DNA of 32,392 nucleotides. Origin: Verrucomicrobiota bacterium (GTDB lineage Bacteria > Verrucomicrobiota > Verrucomicrobiia > Chthoniobacterales > JAFAMB01). Positions 15,181 through 23,851 of this stretch are shown in pieces. Where the stretch lies: contig JAFBAP010000132.1 in assembly GCA_019247695.1 (NCBI GenBank), positions 1-32,392 on the forward strand, written 5' to 3'. The notes under the pieces are model-generated. The model had not been told where the DNA came from and searched no databases. It saw only the letters and a list, made by a program, of their open reading frames with translations. The stretch's first letter is position 1, and each line of letters opens with the position of its first letter. The position numbers and the translations under genes were made by a program.

Positions 15181-15310
15181 ACGCGCATCAGGTTGTTATT
15201 TTCTGATCCGTGACTGGAAAGCGTTCGCAAGGGCACCGCAACCCGGTTTTGCGGCGGGACGCCCAACCACTCCGCCGGTCCAGTCGGCGGGTCCGGGCCT
15301 AACAGGCCGG

Positions 15311-16102
15311 CTAAGCGCAGAACTCCCGCCACTCGGGTTCGTTCTGAAAAACCCAATCGTAGTACTCGCGGCCTTGGAGTTCCCGGCCGGCTTGCTCATC
15401 AACGACCACTTTGCAATTGGCGTGCAATTGGATGGCCGAGGCGCTGATCATGGCCGTGATCGGCCCCTCCACCGCTTTAGCGAGGATCGACGCCTTGGCC
15501 GCCCCGGTGGCCAGGAGCAGCAACTCGCGCGCTTCGAGGATGGTGCCCACGCCCATCGTCAAGGCGCGCGGGGGCACCTTATCCGGATCGCCACCGAACA
15601 TGGCGGCATTTTGGCGACGCGTAACGGGCGTAAGCGCTTTTTCCCGCGTACGTGACCTCAGCGCCGACAGGGGTTCGTTGAAACCGATGTGGCCCGCTTC
15701 GCCGATGCCCAACAGCTGCAGGTCGATCCCGCCGGCTTCGTGGATTTGCCGCTCGTAGCGGACGGCTTCCGCGCCCAGGTCCGGCGCCATGCCGTCCGGG
15801 ACGTGGGTGTTGGCGAGGTCAACGTTTACCCGTCGGAAGAGGTGATGGTTCATGTAGTACCGGTAAGAACGTTCGTCTTCGGCGGGCACACCAATGTACT
15901 CGTCGAGGTTAAAAGTGCGGCAGCCTGAGAAATCCAATTTTTCTTTCTCCCGCATGGCCACGAGGCGGTCATAGACGCGTTCCATCGTGCGGCCGGTAGC
16001 CAACCCCAGGACCAGGTCGGGTTTGGCGCGCAAGCGAGCGGCGATCAGCCGGGCGGCAAGGTCCGCCGCCTGCTCCGGGTCGGGTCGAATGATGACTTCC
16101 AT
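15311..16102 (-). CDS. nagB: Glucosamine-6-phosphate deaminase
   Basis: 263 residues, full length for NagB. Converts GlcN-6-P to fructose-6-P and ammonia in the cytosol. Visible signatures: LVLGLATGRTMERVY (phosphate loop), TFNLDEYIG (D67, the general base, E. coli D72), GIGEAGHIGFNEPLSALRSR (H138 and E143, equal to E. coli H143 and E148), and LTMGVGTILEARELLLLATG. The position of E. coli D141 is A136 here; other NagBs carry Asp or Asn. The ATG is 9 nt after the PIG-L stop, so the two are almost certainly cotranscribed. Its place behind the PTS and a deacetylase fits GlcNAc catabolism. The allosteric residues were not examined. Confidence 0.95.
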   Translation of the reverse strand: MEVIIRPDPEQAADLAARLIAARLRAKPDLVLGLATGRTMERVYDRLVAMREKEKLDFSGCRTFNLDEYIGVPAEDERSYRYYMNHHLFRRVNVDLANTHVPDGMAPDLGAEAVRYERQIHEAGGIDLQLLGIGEAGHIGFNEPLSALRSRTREKALTPVTRRQNAAMFGGDPDKVPPRALTMGVGTILEARELLLLATGAAKASILAKAVEGPITAMISASAIQLHANCKVVVDEQAGRELQGREYYDWVFQNEPEWREFCA

Positions 16103-16111
16103 GGGGTCGCC

Positions 16112-16984
16112 TTATGTTGGGTTAAGAAACAACGGGCTCAAATCATCCCGGCTGGAGAGCGCCCGGCCTCGTTCGAGCACCTCCTCGAGCCGGCCATCGG
16201 CCCAACGGCGCAGGCGGTAGAGCGTGGCAAAGGTAAACCGGGGCGCGGCGGCCCCCTGGCCTCCGACCACCTCCGCGCCTCGACGCACGTTATCGATCAT
16301 CCAGGCCGGCAGACGCAGGTGGAAAGGGTTGCGCGCGACCTCGCCGGCGTGCAACGCCAGCGCGGCCACCAGATCGGCTACTTCCGCCGGGCTTGACTCG
16401 ACCATCAGGTTAGGCGCGTCCATCGCGCCCCAGAATTCGGTCTCCACCACGCGACAGGCCAGACCCGGGCATTGGGTCAGGGCGTCGAGCACCAACTGGT
16501 GGGTGCCAACGTGGGTTTGATTCCAATCCTCGGCGTGCGGCGCGAAGACGATTGCAGGGCGGTGGGCGGTCAAAATGGCGGCAATCGCTTCGACCGAGGC
16601 CGCCCATTGTTTGGGGTCGTGCTTTCGCGCGGCCAGGTTGATGCCCTCCAGCCCCTTTTCGGAAGGCGTCACCAACCCGAAGCCGATGTAGGCGCAAGCG
16701 TGCTTAAGTTCCTGCCAGCGTTCGGCGCGCCGGTCCAGGCGGCTGCCTAACGTGACCGCCACGTTGACGACGTTGATGTTCAGCTCGCGCTGCAGCCGCA
16801 GCGGCAGCGCGCCGATGATAACCTCGTCGTCAGGATGGGGCGCAAAGATCAACGCCGTGGGCGCGCCGGTCGCAACCGGCGGGCGCGCGGGAGGGGTTGG
16901 GTCCGCCGGGCTTAGCGCTGCGCCCTCGGTCAAGAGCCGGGCAAAGCCGTCGACGAATGCCTGGTAAGGGTTGTTAAAGGCCAT
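16112..16984 (-). CDS. PIG-L (LmbE-like) family N-deacetylase, candidate GlcNAc-6-P deacetylase
   Basis: 290 residues from ATG 16982-16984 (MAFNNPYQAF); the longer frame has an Arg-rich non-protein-like extension. Zinc/catalytic motif FAPHPDDEV (H50, D52, D53) near the start of the Rossmann-like fold, followed by the paired motif VFAPHAEDWNQTHVGTHQLV (H150, H158, H162), as in GlcNAc-PI de-N-acetylase, MshB, BshB and archaeal chitin-disaccharide deacetylases. These enzymes remove acetyl from GlcNAc moieties. Position between the GlcNAc PTS permease and nagB, with no NagA in the window, argues that it supplies the deacetylation step, GlcNAc-6-P to GlcN-6-P. That function is inference; the family and operon position are seen directly. 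Confidence 0.9.
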   Translation of the reverse strand: MAFNNPYQAFVDGFARLLTEGAALSPADPTPPARPPVATGAPTALIFAPHPDDEVIIGALPLRLQRELNINVVNVAVTLGSRLDRRAERWQELKHACAYIGFGLVTPSEKGLEGINLAARKHDPKQWAASVEAIAAILTAHRPAIVFAPHAEDWNQTHVGTHQLVLDALTQCPGLACRVVETEFWGAMDAPNLMVESSPAEVADLVAALALHAGEVARNPFHLRLPAWMIDNVRRGAEVVGGQGAAAPRFTFATLYRLRRWADGRLEEVLERGRALSSRDDLSPLFLNPT

Positions 16985-17040
16985 GGGTTGCGTCAGTTTC
17001 TGCCGGTTCGCGTCCAGGGAAAGGTTTGCATGATCAACCC

Positions 17041-18846
17041 TCAGCGAGCGTGCAGTTTGTCCTTGAGTGCGGTTGCGACCGCCGCCGCTCGTCCGCCGGC
17101 AATGACGTGCCAAACGTTGCCGGACGGCTGCATCACGCCGCTCACACCGGCGCGCATTAGGGCCCGCTCGTCGGCTTTACGGCCATCCCGAACCGTAAAC
17201 CGCAACCGGGTCACGGCGGCGTGCTCAGCGGTCTGCACATTCGCGGGTCCCCCGAGGGCGCTGAGCAAGTGTTCCGCAAGCGCCACGTCGTCCGCGCCGG
17301 CCGGGGCTGAGGCCCCGGCAATCATCGCAGCATCGGCTTTGGCGGCTGTTGCCTCCTGAATCGCAGCGCCGGCTTTGGCAGCCGTTGCCTCCCGATCCGC
17401 CCGCGGCAGCGCTCCGTATTCCCCGCCGGCCATCGCCGTCCGGATCTCGCCGGCAACGATCTCCGCCTGGGGGCCGAGCACCACCTGCAAGACGTTACGG
17501 CCCGGGCGGACGATGCCCCGCGCGCCCAGGGCACGAAGTCCCGATTCGTTGACCAACTGATCATCGACTACCTCCAGGCGCAGACGCGTCGTGCACGCGT
17601 CCACGACCTTGATGTTGCGGTTGCCGCCTAAACTTTGGATAAAACCAACGGCACCGGCAAGCGCCGGCGCTCGGGCGCCGGCCGGGACACCGGCTGGGAT
17701 ACCGGCCGGCGAAGGTTCTTCTCCGGCGGTTTCAGCCGCGGCGCGCCCGGGCGTCGCCAGGTTGAACTTACGAATCGCAAAGCGGAAGAGGAAGTAATAG
17801 ATGGCGAAGTAAGCGAGCCCTACCGGGATCAACAGCCAGCCGTTCGTCGAGAGCCGGTAACTGATGATGTAGTCGATCGCACCGGCTGAAAAGGTGAACC
17901 CCAGCTTGACGTGCAGCAAGTCCATCAGCGCCATCGAAATGCCGGTCAGCACCGCGTGGATCACGTAGAGGAGCGGCGCAAGGAACATGAAGGTAAACTC
18001 AATGGGCTCGGTTACCCCGGTCAGAAAAGAGGTCAGCGCCATCGAAAACAACATGCCGCCGACCGCTTTCCGGTTTTCCGGGCGGGCTGCGAAATACATG
18101 GCCAGGCACGCCGCCGGCAAACCGAACATCATGATCGGGAAGAAACCGGCCATGAATGAGCCTGCCGTGGGATCGCCGGCGAAGAAACGGTTAAGGTCGC
18201 CGGTCACAACTTTGCCGCCCGGCCCCGTAAAGTTACCAAACACAAACCAGACCAGGCTGTTGAGGATGTGGTGCAAACCGGTCACCAGCAGCAACCGGTT
18301 GAGAATGCCATAGACGAACAGGCCGATGGCGCCGGCCCCGATGAGCGCATGCCCCACCCAATCAATCCCTGCCTGCACCGGCGGCCAAACGTAGCCGCAC
18401 ACCAGGCCGAGCAGCACGCACGATAGTCCGGTGATGATAGGAACGAACCGTTTACCGCCGAAGAAGGCCAGGTACTCAGGCAGTTTGATGTCCTTGAAAC
18501 GGTTATACAAACCGCCCGCCACGAGGCCGCAGAGGATGCCCGCCAGCACCCCCATGTTGATCTTTTCATTAATCGACTTCAGAACCGCGGTCAGGATGAG
18601 GTAACCGATGCCCCCGGCCAGACCGGCCGCACCGTTATTTTCCTTCGCGAACCCCACCGCAACGCCGATCGCAAAGACCAGCGCGAGGTTAGTGAATACC
18701 GTCCCTCCGGCTTCCGCGATCCATTTGACGTTAAGCAGGTCGGGTTGGCCCAACCGGAGCAAAAGTCCCGCGAGGGGGAGTACCGCGATCGGCAGCATAA
18801 GCGCGCGACCGAGCTTCTGAATTCCTGCGAACGAGATTGCTTTCAT
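17041..18846 (-). CDS. nagE: PTS N-acetylglucosamine/glucose-type EIICB permease with a second, degenerate EIIB
   Basis: 601 residues. EIIC membrane domain at about 1-360: QKLGRALMLPIAVLPLAGLL, LHHILNSLVWF (His192-193 region) and TGVTEPIEFTFMFLAPLLY, the conserved GxTEP sugar-site loop. First EIIB at about 395-475 with the phosphorylation site VVDACTTRLRLEV (C418). A linker with a 12-residue tandem repeat (EATAAKAGAAIQ / EATAAKADAAMI, about 487-511) leads to a second EIIB-like domain, about 515-601. There the equivalent HAAVTRLRFTV has A544 in place of Cys. The second domain cannot carry phosphate at that site. It imports and phosphorylates an amino sugar, most likely GlcNAc given nagB. 51 bp after the EIIA-HPr-EI gene, same strand. 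NagE is the best-fitting name, but glucose specificity is not excluded. Confidence 0.92.
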   Translation of the reverse strand: MKAISFAGIQKLGRALMLPIAVLPLAGLLLRLGQPDLLNVKWIAEAGGTVFTNLALVFAIGVAVGFAKENNGAAGLAGGIGYLILTAVLKSINEKINMGVLAGILCGLVAGGLYNRFKDIKLPEYLAFFGGKRFVPIITGLSCVLLGLVCGYVWPPVQAGIDWVGHALIGAGAIGLFVYGILNRLLLVTGLHHILNSLVWFVFGNFTGPGGKVVTGDLNRFFAGDPTAGSFMAGFFPIMMFGLPAACLAMYFAARPENRKAVGGMLFSMALTSFLTGVTEPIEFTFMFLAPLLYVIHAVLTGISMALMDLLHVKLGFTFSAGAIDYIISYRLSTNGWLLIPVGLAYFAIYYFLFRFAIRKFNLATPGRAAAETAGEEPSPAGIPAGVPAGARAPALAGAVGFIQSLGGNRNIKVVDACTTRLRLEVVDDQLVNESGLRALGARGIVRPGRNVLQVVLGPQAEIVAGEIRTAMAGGEYGALPRADREATAAKAGAAIQEATAAKADAAMIAGASAPAGADDVALAEHLLSALGGPANVQTAEHAAVTRLRFTVRDGRKADERALMRAGVSGVMQPSGNVWHVIAGGRAAAVATALKDKLHAR

Positions 18847-18897
18847 AATCTCCGCGATGCTTCTGTTTTTTGTTCAGACCGTTTACCGGACGCGTTG

Positions 18898-21441
18898 TTA
18901 AGGGTTAACCGGAAAGGTTTCTTTGACTAAGGCGCGGACCTCATCCGCCGTGCGTAAACCGACCGCCTTTTCCGCGAGTTGCCGGCAGGCCTTGAGGTCG
19001 AGGGTGCGCACCTGCGCTTTGATCTCAGGCACCATGGGGATGCTAACGGAGAGTTCGGTCACGCCGAGCCCCATGAGGAGCGGAACGGCCGCCGGTTCGG
19101 AAGCCATCGCCCCGCAAACGCCGACCCAACGGTTGTGCAGCAACGCTCCATCCACGGTGGCGCCGATGGCTCGCAGGACCGCCGGGTGCAAACTGTCGAG
19201 CTTGCGGCCGAGCACCGGGTGGCCGCGATCGATCGCCAGGACGTACTGAGTAAGGTCGTTGCTGCCGATCGAAAAGAAATCGGCTTCGGCTGCAAAATGA
19301 TCGGACAATATGGCGGCGGCCGGCGTTTCCACCATGATGCCGACCTCCGGCAGAGGCGATACGCCGAGCTCCTTGCCCAGGGAGGAAAGGACCCCGCGAA
19401 GCTCCCGGACCTCTTCGACGTCGCTCACCAGCGGCAACATCACACGGTAGCGGCCCTGCGCGCCGATCCGCAGGATCGCACGCAGTTGGTCCCGGTAGAG
19501 GTCCGCGCGCTCCAGGGCAAGCCTGACGCCGCGGACGCCCAGGCTCGGGTTATCTTCGTGCACCTGGGGGAAGTAGGAAGGCAGTTTGTCACCGCCTAAG
19601 TCCAAGGTCCGGATGATGAGCGGCCGATCGCCTAAAGCGCTCGTAATCGCGACGTACTGGGAGAGGTGCTCCTCTTCGGTAGGCGGTTGGGCGCGATCCA
19701 GGAACAGGAACTCGGTCCGCAGTAAGCCGACGCCGTCGGCGCCCATCGTTACGGCTTCTTGCGCATCGGCGGCCCCGCCGATGTTAGCGGCCACCTCAAT
19801 GCGGATGCCGTCCCGGGTCACCGCCGGTTCGTGCGCCTTTTTCCGGCTCTCGGCGCGAACGGTTTCCCGCCGGCGTTGAACCGACCGGATTTCGTCGAGC
19901 CTTTCACGGGCCGGTTGAGTCTCAAGGACACCGTCGTCGCCGTTCAGTACGATCTCCCGATCGCCGGACAGCGCCAGGGCGGCAGCCGGGAGACCGGCCA
20001 CGGCGGGCAGGGCCATGGAACGGGCCAGGATCGCAACGTGCGACGTCGGGCCGCCGCGCACCGTGGCAAAGCCCGCCAGCTTCGTCCGATCCAAAGAGAT
20101 CAAAACGGACGGTGGAAGGTCCTCGGCCACGAGAATGGAATGTTCCGTCATTTGCGGCAACTGCGGTTCGACCCCGGTGAGGCGCCAGATCACCCGGAGG
20201 GCCACGTCCTCGATGTCGGCGGCCCGTCCGGCGAGAACCCCGCTCTTGAGCGACCGCACCCGTTCTTCACACGAACGCGCCGCCCGTTGCCACGCCCACG
20301 CGGCGCTTTTTCCTTGGGCAATCCATTTTTCCGCCTCGGTGACGAGCAGCGGGTCTTCCAGGATGATCCGATGCGCAAGCAGGATTTCACCCTGCTGGTC
20401 GCCGGCCGCGACGCTTTCCGCTTCGATGTCTGCCCGGGTCGCCGCCACCGCTGCCTGCAGGGCGCGCCGCTCTTCGGCAGGGTCCGCCGCCGATTCCGGC
20501 ACCTGAACGACCGGTCGAACCAGCTTTGCGACCTGCCCGACCGCCAGGCCCGGAGATGCCGAGACGCCCCGCAACATTCCCGGCCGCACTTCTCCCTCCC
20601 CCGCCGGTACTGCCGGGGGAAATGCGGCCGCAACGGTTTCCACGCGGGTTGTGGGCGGCCGCTTTTCGACGCGGCCAAAGGCGGTTCTGGCCAATGAACT
20701 CAAAGCTTCCACCGCCTGCTGAGCGTCAGCTCCCCTTGCCACGATGCAGATGGGTTGACCGCGGCCGATCTCAAGTCCGAGGAGGGCAACTACGCTCTTG
20801 GCGTCGGCCGTGCGGCCGGAGGGGCCGGCGACTTCAACCACGCTCTTGAACCGGCGGGCAGTGTCCGCGAGGGCAGCTGCCGGCCGGGCGTGGATCCCGT
20901 GTTCGGCCTCAACCGTGATCGGCTCGGATTCTGACCTGGGCAGCCCTGAATCGGCGGCCGGCGGAACGGGGGGCGCCGTCCCTTTGGAAGCCTCAACGGC
21001 GAAAAGGGAGGTACGACCCGCCTCCGCGAACCCTTGAAACGGCTTTCTGAGCGGAAAACGGTCGGAGTTGGCAACCAGGACCACGGTGATGAGGCTCTTG
21101 GCTTTGCGCACGATAAGGTCGGCGTCGAATTCGAGTAACGGGTCTCCCCTGCTCACCCGCGTGCCCTCAGAGCACCGAACCTCAAACCCCTCGCCGTTCA
21201 GGTTCACGGTTTCGATCCCAACGTGAATCAGAAGTTCGACTCCTTCATCGGTGACAACCGTAACCGCATGCCGTTTTCGGTGGACCTGAGCGACTTTCCC
21301 GTCGCACGGCGATAAGACCCGGTTGTCGACGGGGTCAATGGCCAGCCCGTCACCGGCCATGCGTTGGGCAAACACAGGATCAGGCACATCGCCCAGCGGA
21401 ACGACGGGACCGGACAGGGGGGCAAAAAATTCAGAGTCCAT
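18898..21441 (-). CDS. nagF: PTS multiphosphoryl transfer protein, EIIA-HPr-EI fusion (NagF-type)
   Basis: 847 residues. EIIA(Glc/Nag) domain 1-150: GVELLIHVGIETV with phospho-His H73 and H58 as the second conserved His. HPr domain about 174-255: EHGIHARPAAALAD with H184. EI domain about 288-847: VSASPGLAVGQ at its start, GGPTSHVAILARSMALPAV with H468, TEFLFLDR and RTLDLGGDKL (PEP/Mg site), and VGVCGAMASEP with C776. Pro/Ala-rich linkers separate the domains. It carries phosphate from PEP through all soluble steps to the EIIB of the downstream permease, so the system needs no separate ptsH/ptsI. The same EIIA-HPr-EI order occurs in NagF of Caulobacter and Xanthomonas. First gene of the operon; no strong Shine-Dalgarno before the ATG. 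Confidence 0.95.
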   Translation of the reverse strand: MDSEFFAPLSGPVVPLGDVPDPVFAQRMAGDGLAIDPVDNRVLSPCDGKVAQVHRKRHAVTVVTDEGVELLIHVGIETVNLNGEGFEVRCSEGTRVSRGDPLLEFDADLIVRKAKSLITVVLVANSDRFPLRKPFQGFAEAGRTSLFAVEASKGTAPPVPPAADSGLPRSESEPITVEAEHGIHARPAAALADTARRFKSVVEVAGPSGRTADAKSVVALLGLEIGRGQPICIVARGADAQQAVEALSSLARTAFGRVEKRPPTTRVETVAAAFPPAVPAGEGEVRPGMLRGVSASPGLAVGQVAKLVRPVVQVPESAADPAEERRALQAAVAATRADIEAESVAAGDQQGEILLAHRIILEDPLLVTEAEKWIAQGKSAAWAWQRAARSCEERVRSLKSGVLAGRAADIEDVALRVIWRLTGVEPQLPQMTEHSILVAEDLPPSVLISLDRTKLAGFATVRGGPTSHVAILARSMALPAVAGLPAAALALSGDREIVLNGDDGVLETQPARERLDEIRSVQRRRETVRAESRKKAHEPAVTRDGIRIEVAANIGGAADAQEAVTMGADGVGLLRTEFLFLDRAQPPTEEEHLSQYVAITSALGDRPLIIRTLDLGGDKLPSYFPQVHEDNPSLGVRGVRLALERADLYRDQLRAILRIGAQGRYRVMLPLVSDVEEVRELRGVLSSLGKELGVSPLPEVGIMVETPAAAILSDHFAAEADFFSIGSNDLTQYVLAIDRGHPVLGRKLDSLHPAVLRAIGATVDGALLHNRWVGVCGAMASEPAAVPLLMGLGVTELSVSIPMVPEIKAQVRTLDLKACRQLAEKAVGLRTADEVRALVKETFPVNP

Positions 21442-21860
21442 GAGGTTAAATGGTTGGGTTAGGGATGCCTCGTTTGATCGGAGCGCCAGGCAGGGAAATC
21501 GGGGCCTCTAAGGGGAAAACAGGCAGAGGGCAGTCTCTTTCAGGGTACGATTCAGGAGGGAGCGGCAGGCGAGGATCTGGAAGTTAGCGATAATGGTCTG
21601 ATAATGGTCTGAAGTTAATAATAGTTAGGCGAAGCCGTGGCGTCTGCACGCATAAAAGCAACTGAGTCCTTCGACTCCGCGGGGTAAGGCCGGAGCTACA
21701 TTCCGCCGCCCGGGTCGTGGCGTGATGGAACATACTAATCAGGGGGGTTCCGTCGATAAGAACCCAATAACTTGTATTGGTCAATCAAAAGGCAAAAAGG
21801 GTTCCTGCCGGATCCTCTGCGAAACGGTGTGCAGATAGCTCAGCCTTGAAGGTGCCGGGG
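21442..21860. other. 419-bp intergenic region upstream of nagF
   Basis: No gene. It must hold the promoter of the minus-strand nag operon at its left side; I see no convincing -10/-35 pair. An exact 11-bp tandem duplication, gataatggtct twice, lies at 21589-21610. The stretch 21620-21790 (around ccttcgactccgcggggtaa and cattccgccgcc) resembles dispersed repetitive DNA but matches none of the R copies here. Confidence 0.5.
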
Positions 21861-23657
21861 CTAGAATCCTTCCTGGATCTCCCTGCCCTCCGGCGATTGA
21901 ACGGTGAACCCGAACTCAATCGTCTTTTTGCCCTGGGGAGGCAGGTCGAATTCCCAGGTTAACTTGCCGGTCGGCTGGTCCTGAGTCGTCGGCGGCTCGG
22001 AAAACGATATTCCCGTCAGCGTGATCTCGGTATTTTGGGAGACGGGCAACGCATCGATTACCTGCACCGCCACGGCCACCGGGTGATGGTTTTCAAGCGT
22101 GATCTGGTACCGCCGTTCCTGGGTGTCCTTGCGGTTGATTAACCCCGATGACGAACGGCGGTCAACCACCCGCTTTCGTCGCACCGTCAGGTTCTGGTCG
22201 CGCCCGAAATCGAGGTCGAACTCGGCGCCCGAGGGCACCTCGTTGATGGCACCTTTGCCGACCAGATCACCATCCCGATAAAGGTTTACCTCGCCGGCCA
22301 GTAGCAGCGCATCGGTCCGGTTAGTCACGTGGTAGCGCAGGAAGGCGGTTTGATCCAGAACCGGCGTGGTGACGTACCGGGGTTTACCTTCCAAGGTAAT
22401 TTGCTGCAAGGCCACGGCGTGCGGATCGCCGTCGGCAGGAACGTTGGCCGGCAGGGGCGCCCGATAACTCACGCTCAGGCCGCGGTTGACCACTTCGGCC
22501 TGTGCCTGGAAGGCAGATTCCGAATCACCAGGCGCCGGGACCGCAGCCAGAGCCCGGGCCTTCGGCGCCCCGAGAGGGGCGCTATTAACCACAGGCTGCG
22601 GCGGCTCAACAAACCGCAGGTAAACCGGTTGCAATTCCGGCATCCGGCCGCTCAATCCGGGCTGCGCCGTAGAGAGAACCAGGGCTGCGCCAAGCCAATC
22701 CTCCCCGGTGCGTTGGCGCACCGATCCGCGGTAGTCGAGAACGACCCGGTTTTCATCGTCGTTGGTACGGGCATCATAGACCGGCTTCCACGACGCATTT
22801 CTGAGCTGATACTGCACGCGCAGACGCGCGTGCGCAGGTTGGCCGGCCTGCAGCGTGACGAGCAACGTTCGTTGCGCCTTGCTGCGATTAAGGGTTTTCA
22901 GCTCCTGCTTCGCCCGCTCGAGTTCGACGTTAAGCGCCTGCGCCTGCCGTTCCAGATTCTGCTGCTCGGCGGCCAGCTTAGCGGTTTCATCAACGTAAAA
23001 CCTGTAGATTGACTCGACGTCCGGCAGCGCCGGTGCCGTCCTCTCACCCTTGGCAAATGCCGTGGTGAGGGTAGCGAGGTAAGACGCCCGGCCTTTCAAT
23101 TGCGCGATCTGGAAAGCCAGGCCGGCCCCCTGCTGTTCGAGATTTCGAACCTGCTCTTCGAGGGTACGCACTCGCGGGTTGGCGGCCCCGGTCAGGACCT
23201 CACGCCGCAAATCGTTGCTCAGCAGGGTTAAGGCGGCATTGCCTTCCGCCTGTACCTGGAGCGAATCGTCGATCAATTCGTCGGGCAGATCGACGATGGC
23301 CAGGGTGGTTTCGCCGGCCGGCAGATCCGCCTCTGCGACTCGGGTCACGGCCGCGCGGTCAGAGAACACCGTCACGTCCGAAATCCGGCTCGGGATCTCG
23401 GTGGTGGCGGCGACCCCCGTCACGGGATTTATGGCCAGACGCCAGAGAACGATCGCGACCGGAAGGAGCAGGCGCGACGGCTTGACTCGGATCCCGGCGA
23501 CAAGTTCCAAAACGCCTGTCGAGCTCGTCAGGGGGAGCCCCGGTGAGAGGAAACGCCTCAGAAGCGGAAGCGCCTTAATCCCGGGGCCAGACAGCCAGGG
23601 CGAACCTGCCCCGGCAGCCAACGGTTTCTGCAACGCAGGATCCTTATCCTTGATCAC
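21861..23657 (-). CDS. DUF4139 (MuiA-like mucoidy-inhibitor family) protein
   Basis: 598 residues as read from the first ATG. An N-terminal hydrophobic segment at 60-77 (LLLPVAIVLWRLAINPV) followed by GVAATTE suggests export or anchoring; the first 55 residues are probably not translated and a later TTG start is possible. DUF4140 domain at about 90-195 (ISDVTVFSDRAAVTRVAEAD, then LPAGETTLAIVDLPDELIDD). Coiled coils at 165-190 and 220-262. DUF4139 at about 275-595 with NASWKPVYDARTN, NHHPVAVAVQVIDALPVSQN, and LTWEFDLPPQGKKTIEFGF. Family members are envelope-associated; a mucoidy role is reported for some, and the biochemistry is unknown. It stands alone here, divergent from the GH2 gene. Confidence 0.88.
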   Translation of the reverse strand: MIKDKDPALQKPLAAGAGSPWLSGPGIKALPLLRRFLSPGLPLTSSTGVLELVAGIRVKPSRLLLPVAIVLWRLAINPVTGVAATTEIPSRISDVTVFSDRAAVTRVAEADLPAGETTLAIVDLPDELIDDSLQVQAEGNAALTLLSNDLRREVLTGAANPRVRTLEEQVRNLEQQGAGLAFQIAQLKGRASYLATLTTAFAKGERTAPALPDVESIYRFYVDETAKLAAEQQNLERQAQALNVELERAKQELKTLNRSKAQRTLLVTLQAGQPAHARLRVQYQLRNASWKPVYDARTNDDENRVVLDYRGSVRQRTGEDWLGAALVLSTAQPGLSGRMPELQPVYLRFVEPPQPVVNSAPLGAPKARALAAVPAPGDSESAFQAQAEVVNRGLSVSYRAPLPANVPADGDPHAVALQQITLEGKPRYVTTPVLDQTAFLRYHVTNRTDALLLAGEVNLYRDGDLVGKGAINEVPSGAEFDLDFGRDQNLTVRRKRVVDRRSSSGLINRKDTQERRYQITLENHHPVAVAVQVIDALPVSQNTEITLTGISFSEPPTTQDQPTGKLTWEFDLPPQGKKTIEFGFTVQSPEGREIQEGF

Positions 23658-23851
23658 GGCCTCCAGGCTATCCTACCGGCGGCCCGCGCACAACCGGGAG
23701 GGTCCGCTCGTCGCGGGATTGAGGAAGTGGAAATCGCCTGAGAGCGCCTCACGCTCACCGTTCACCTCAGATCATACGCAATTATGCGTATGCCCCTGTG
23801 CTTTGCGCGGGTGGCGCGTTCTGTTAAACAACAACCGCAACCCTCAATCAC

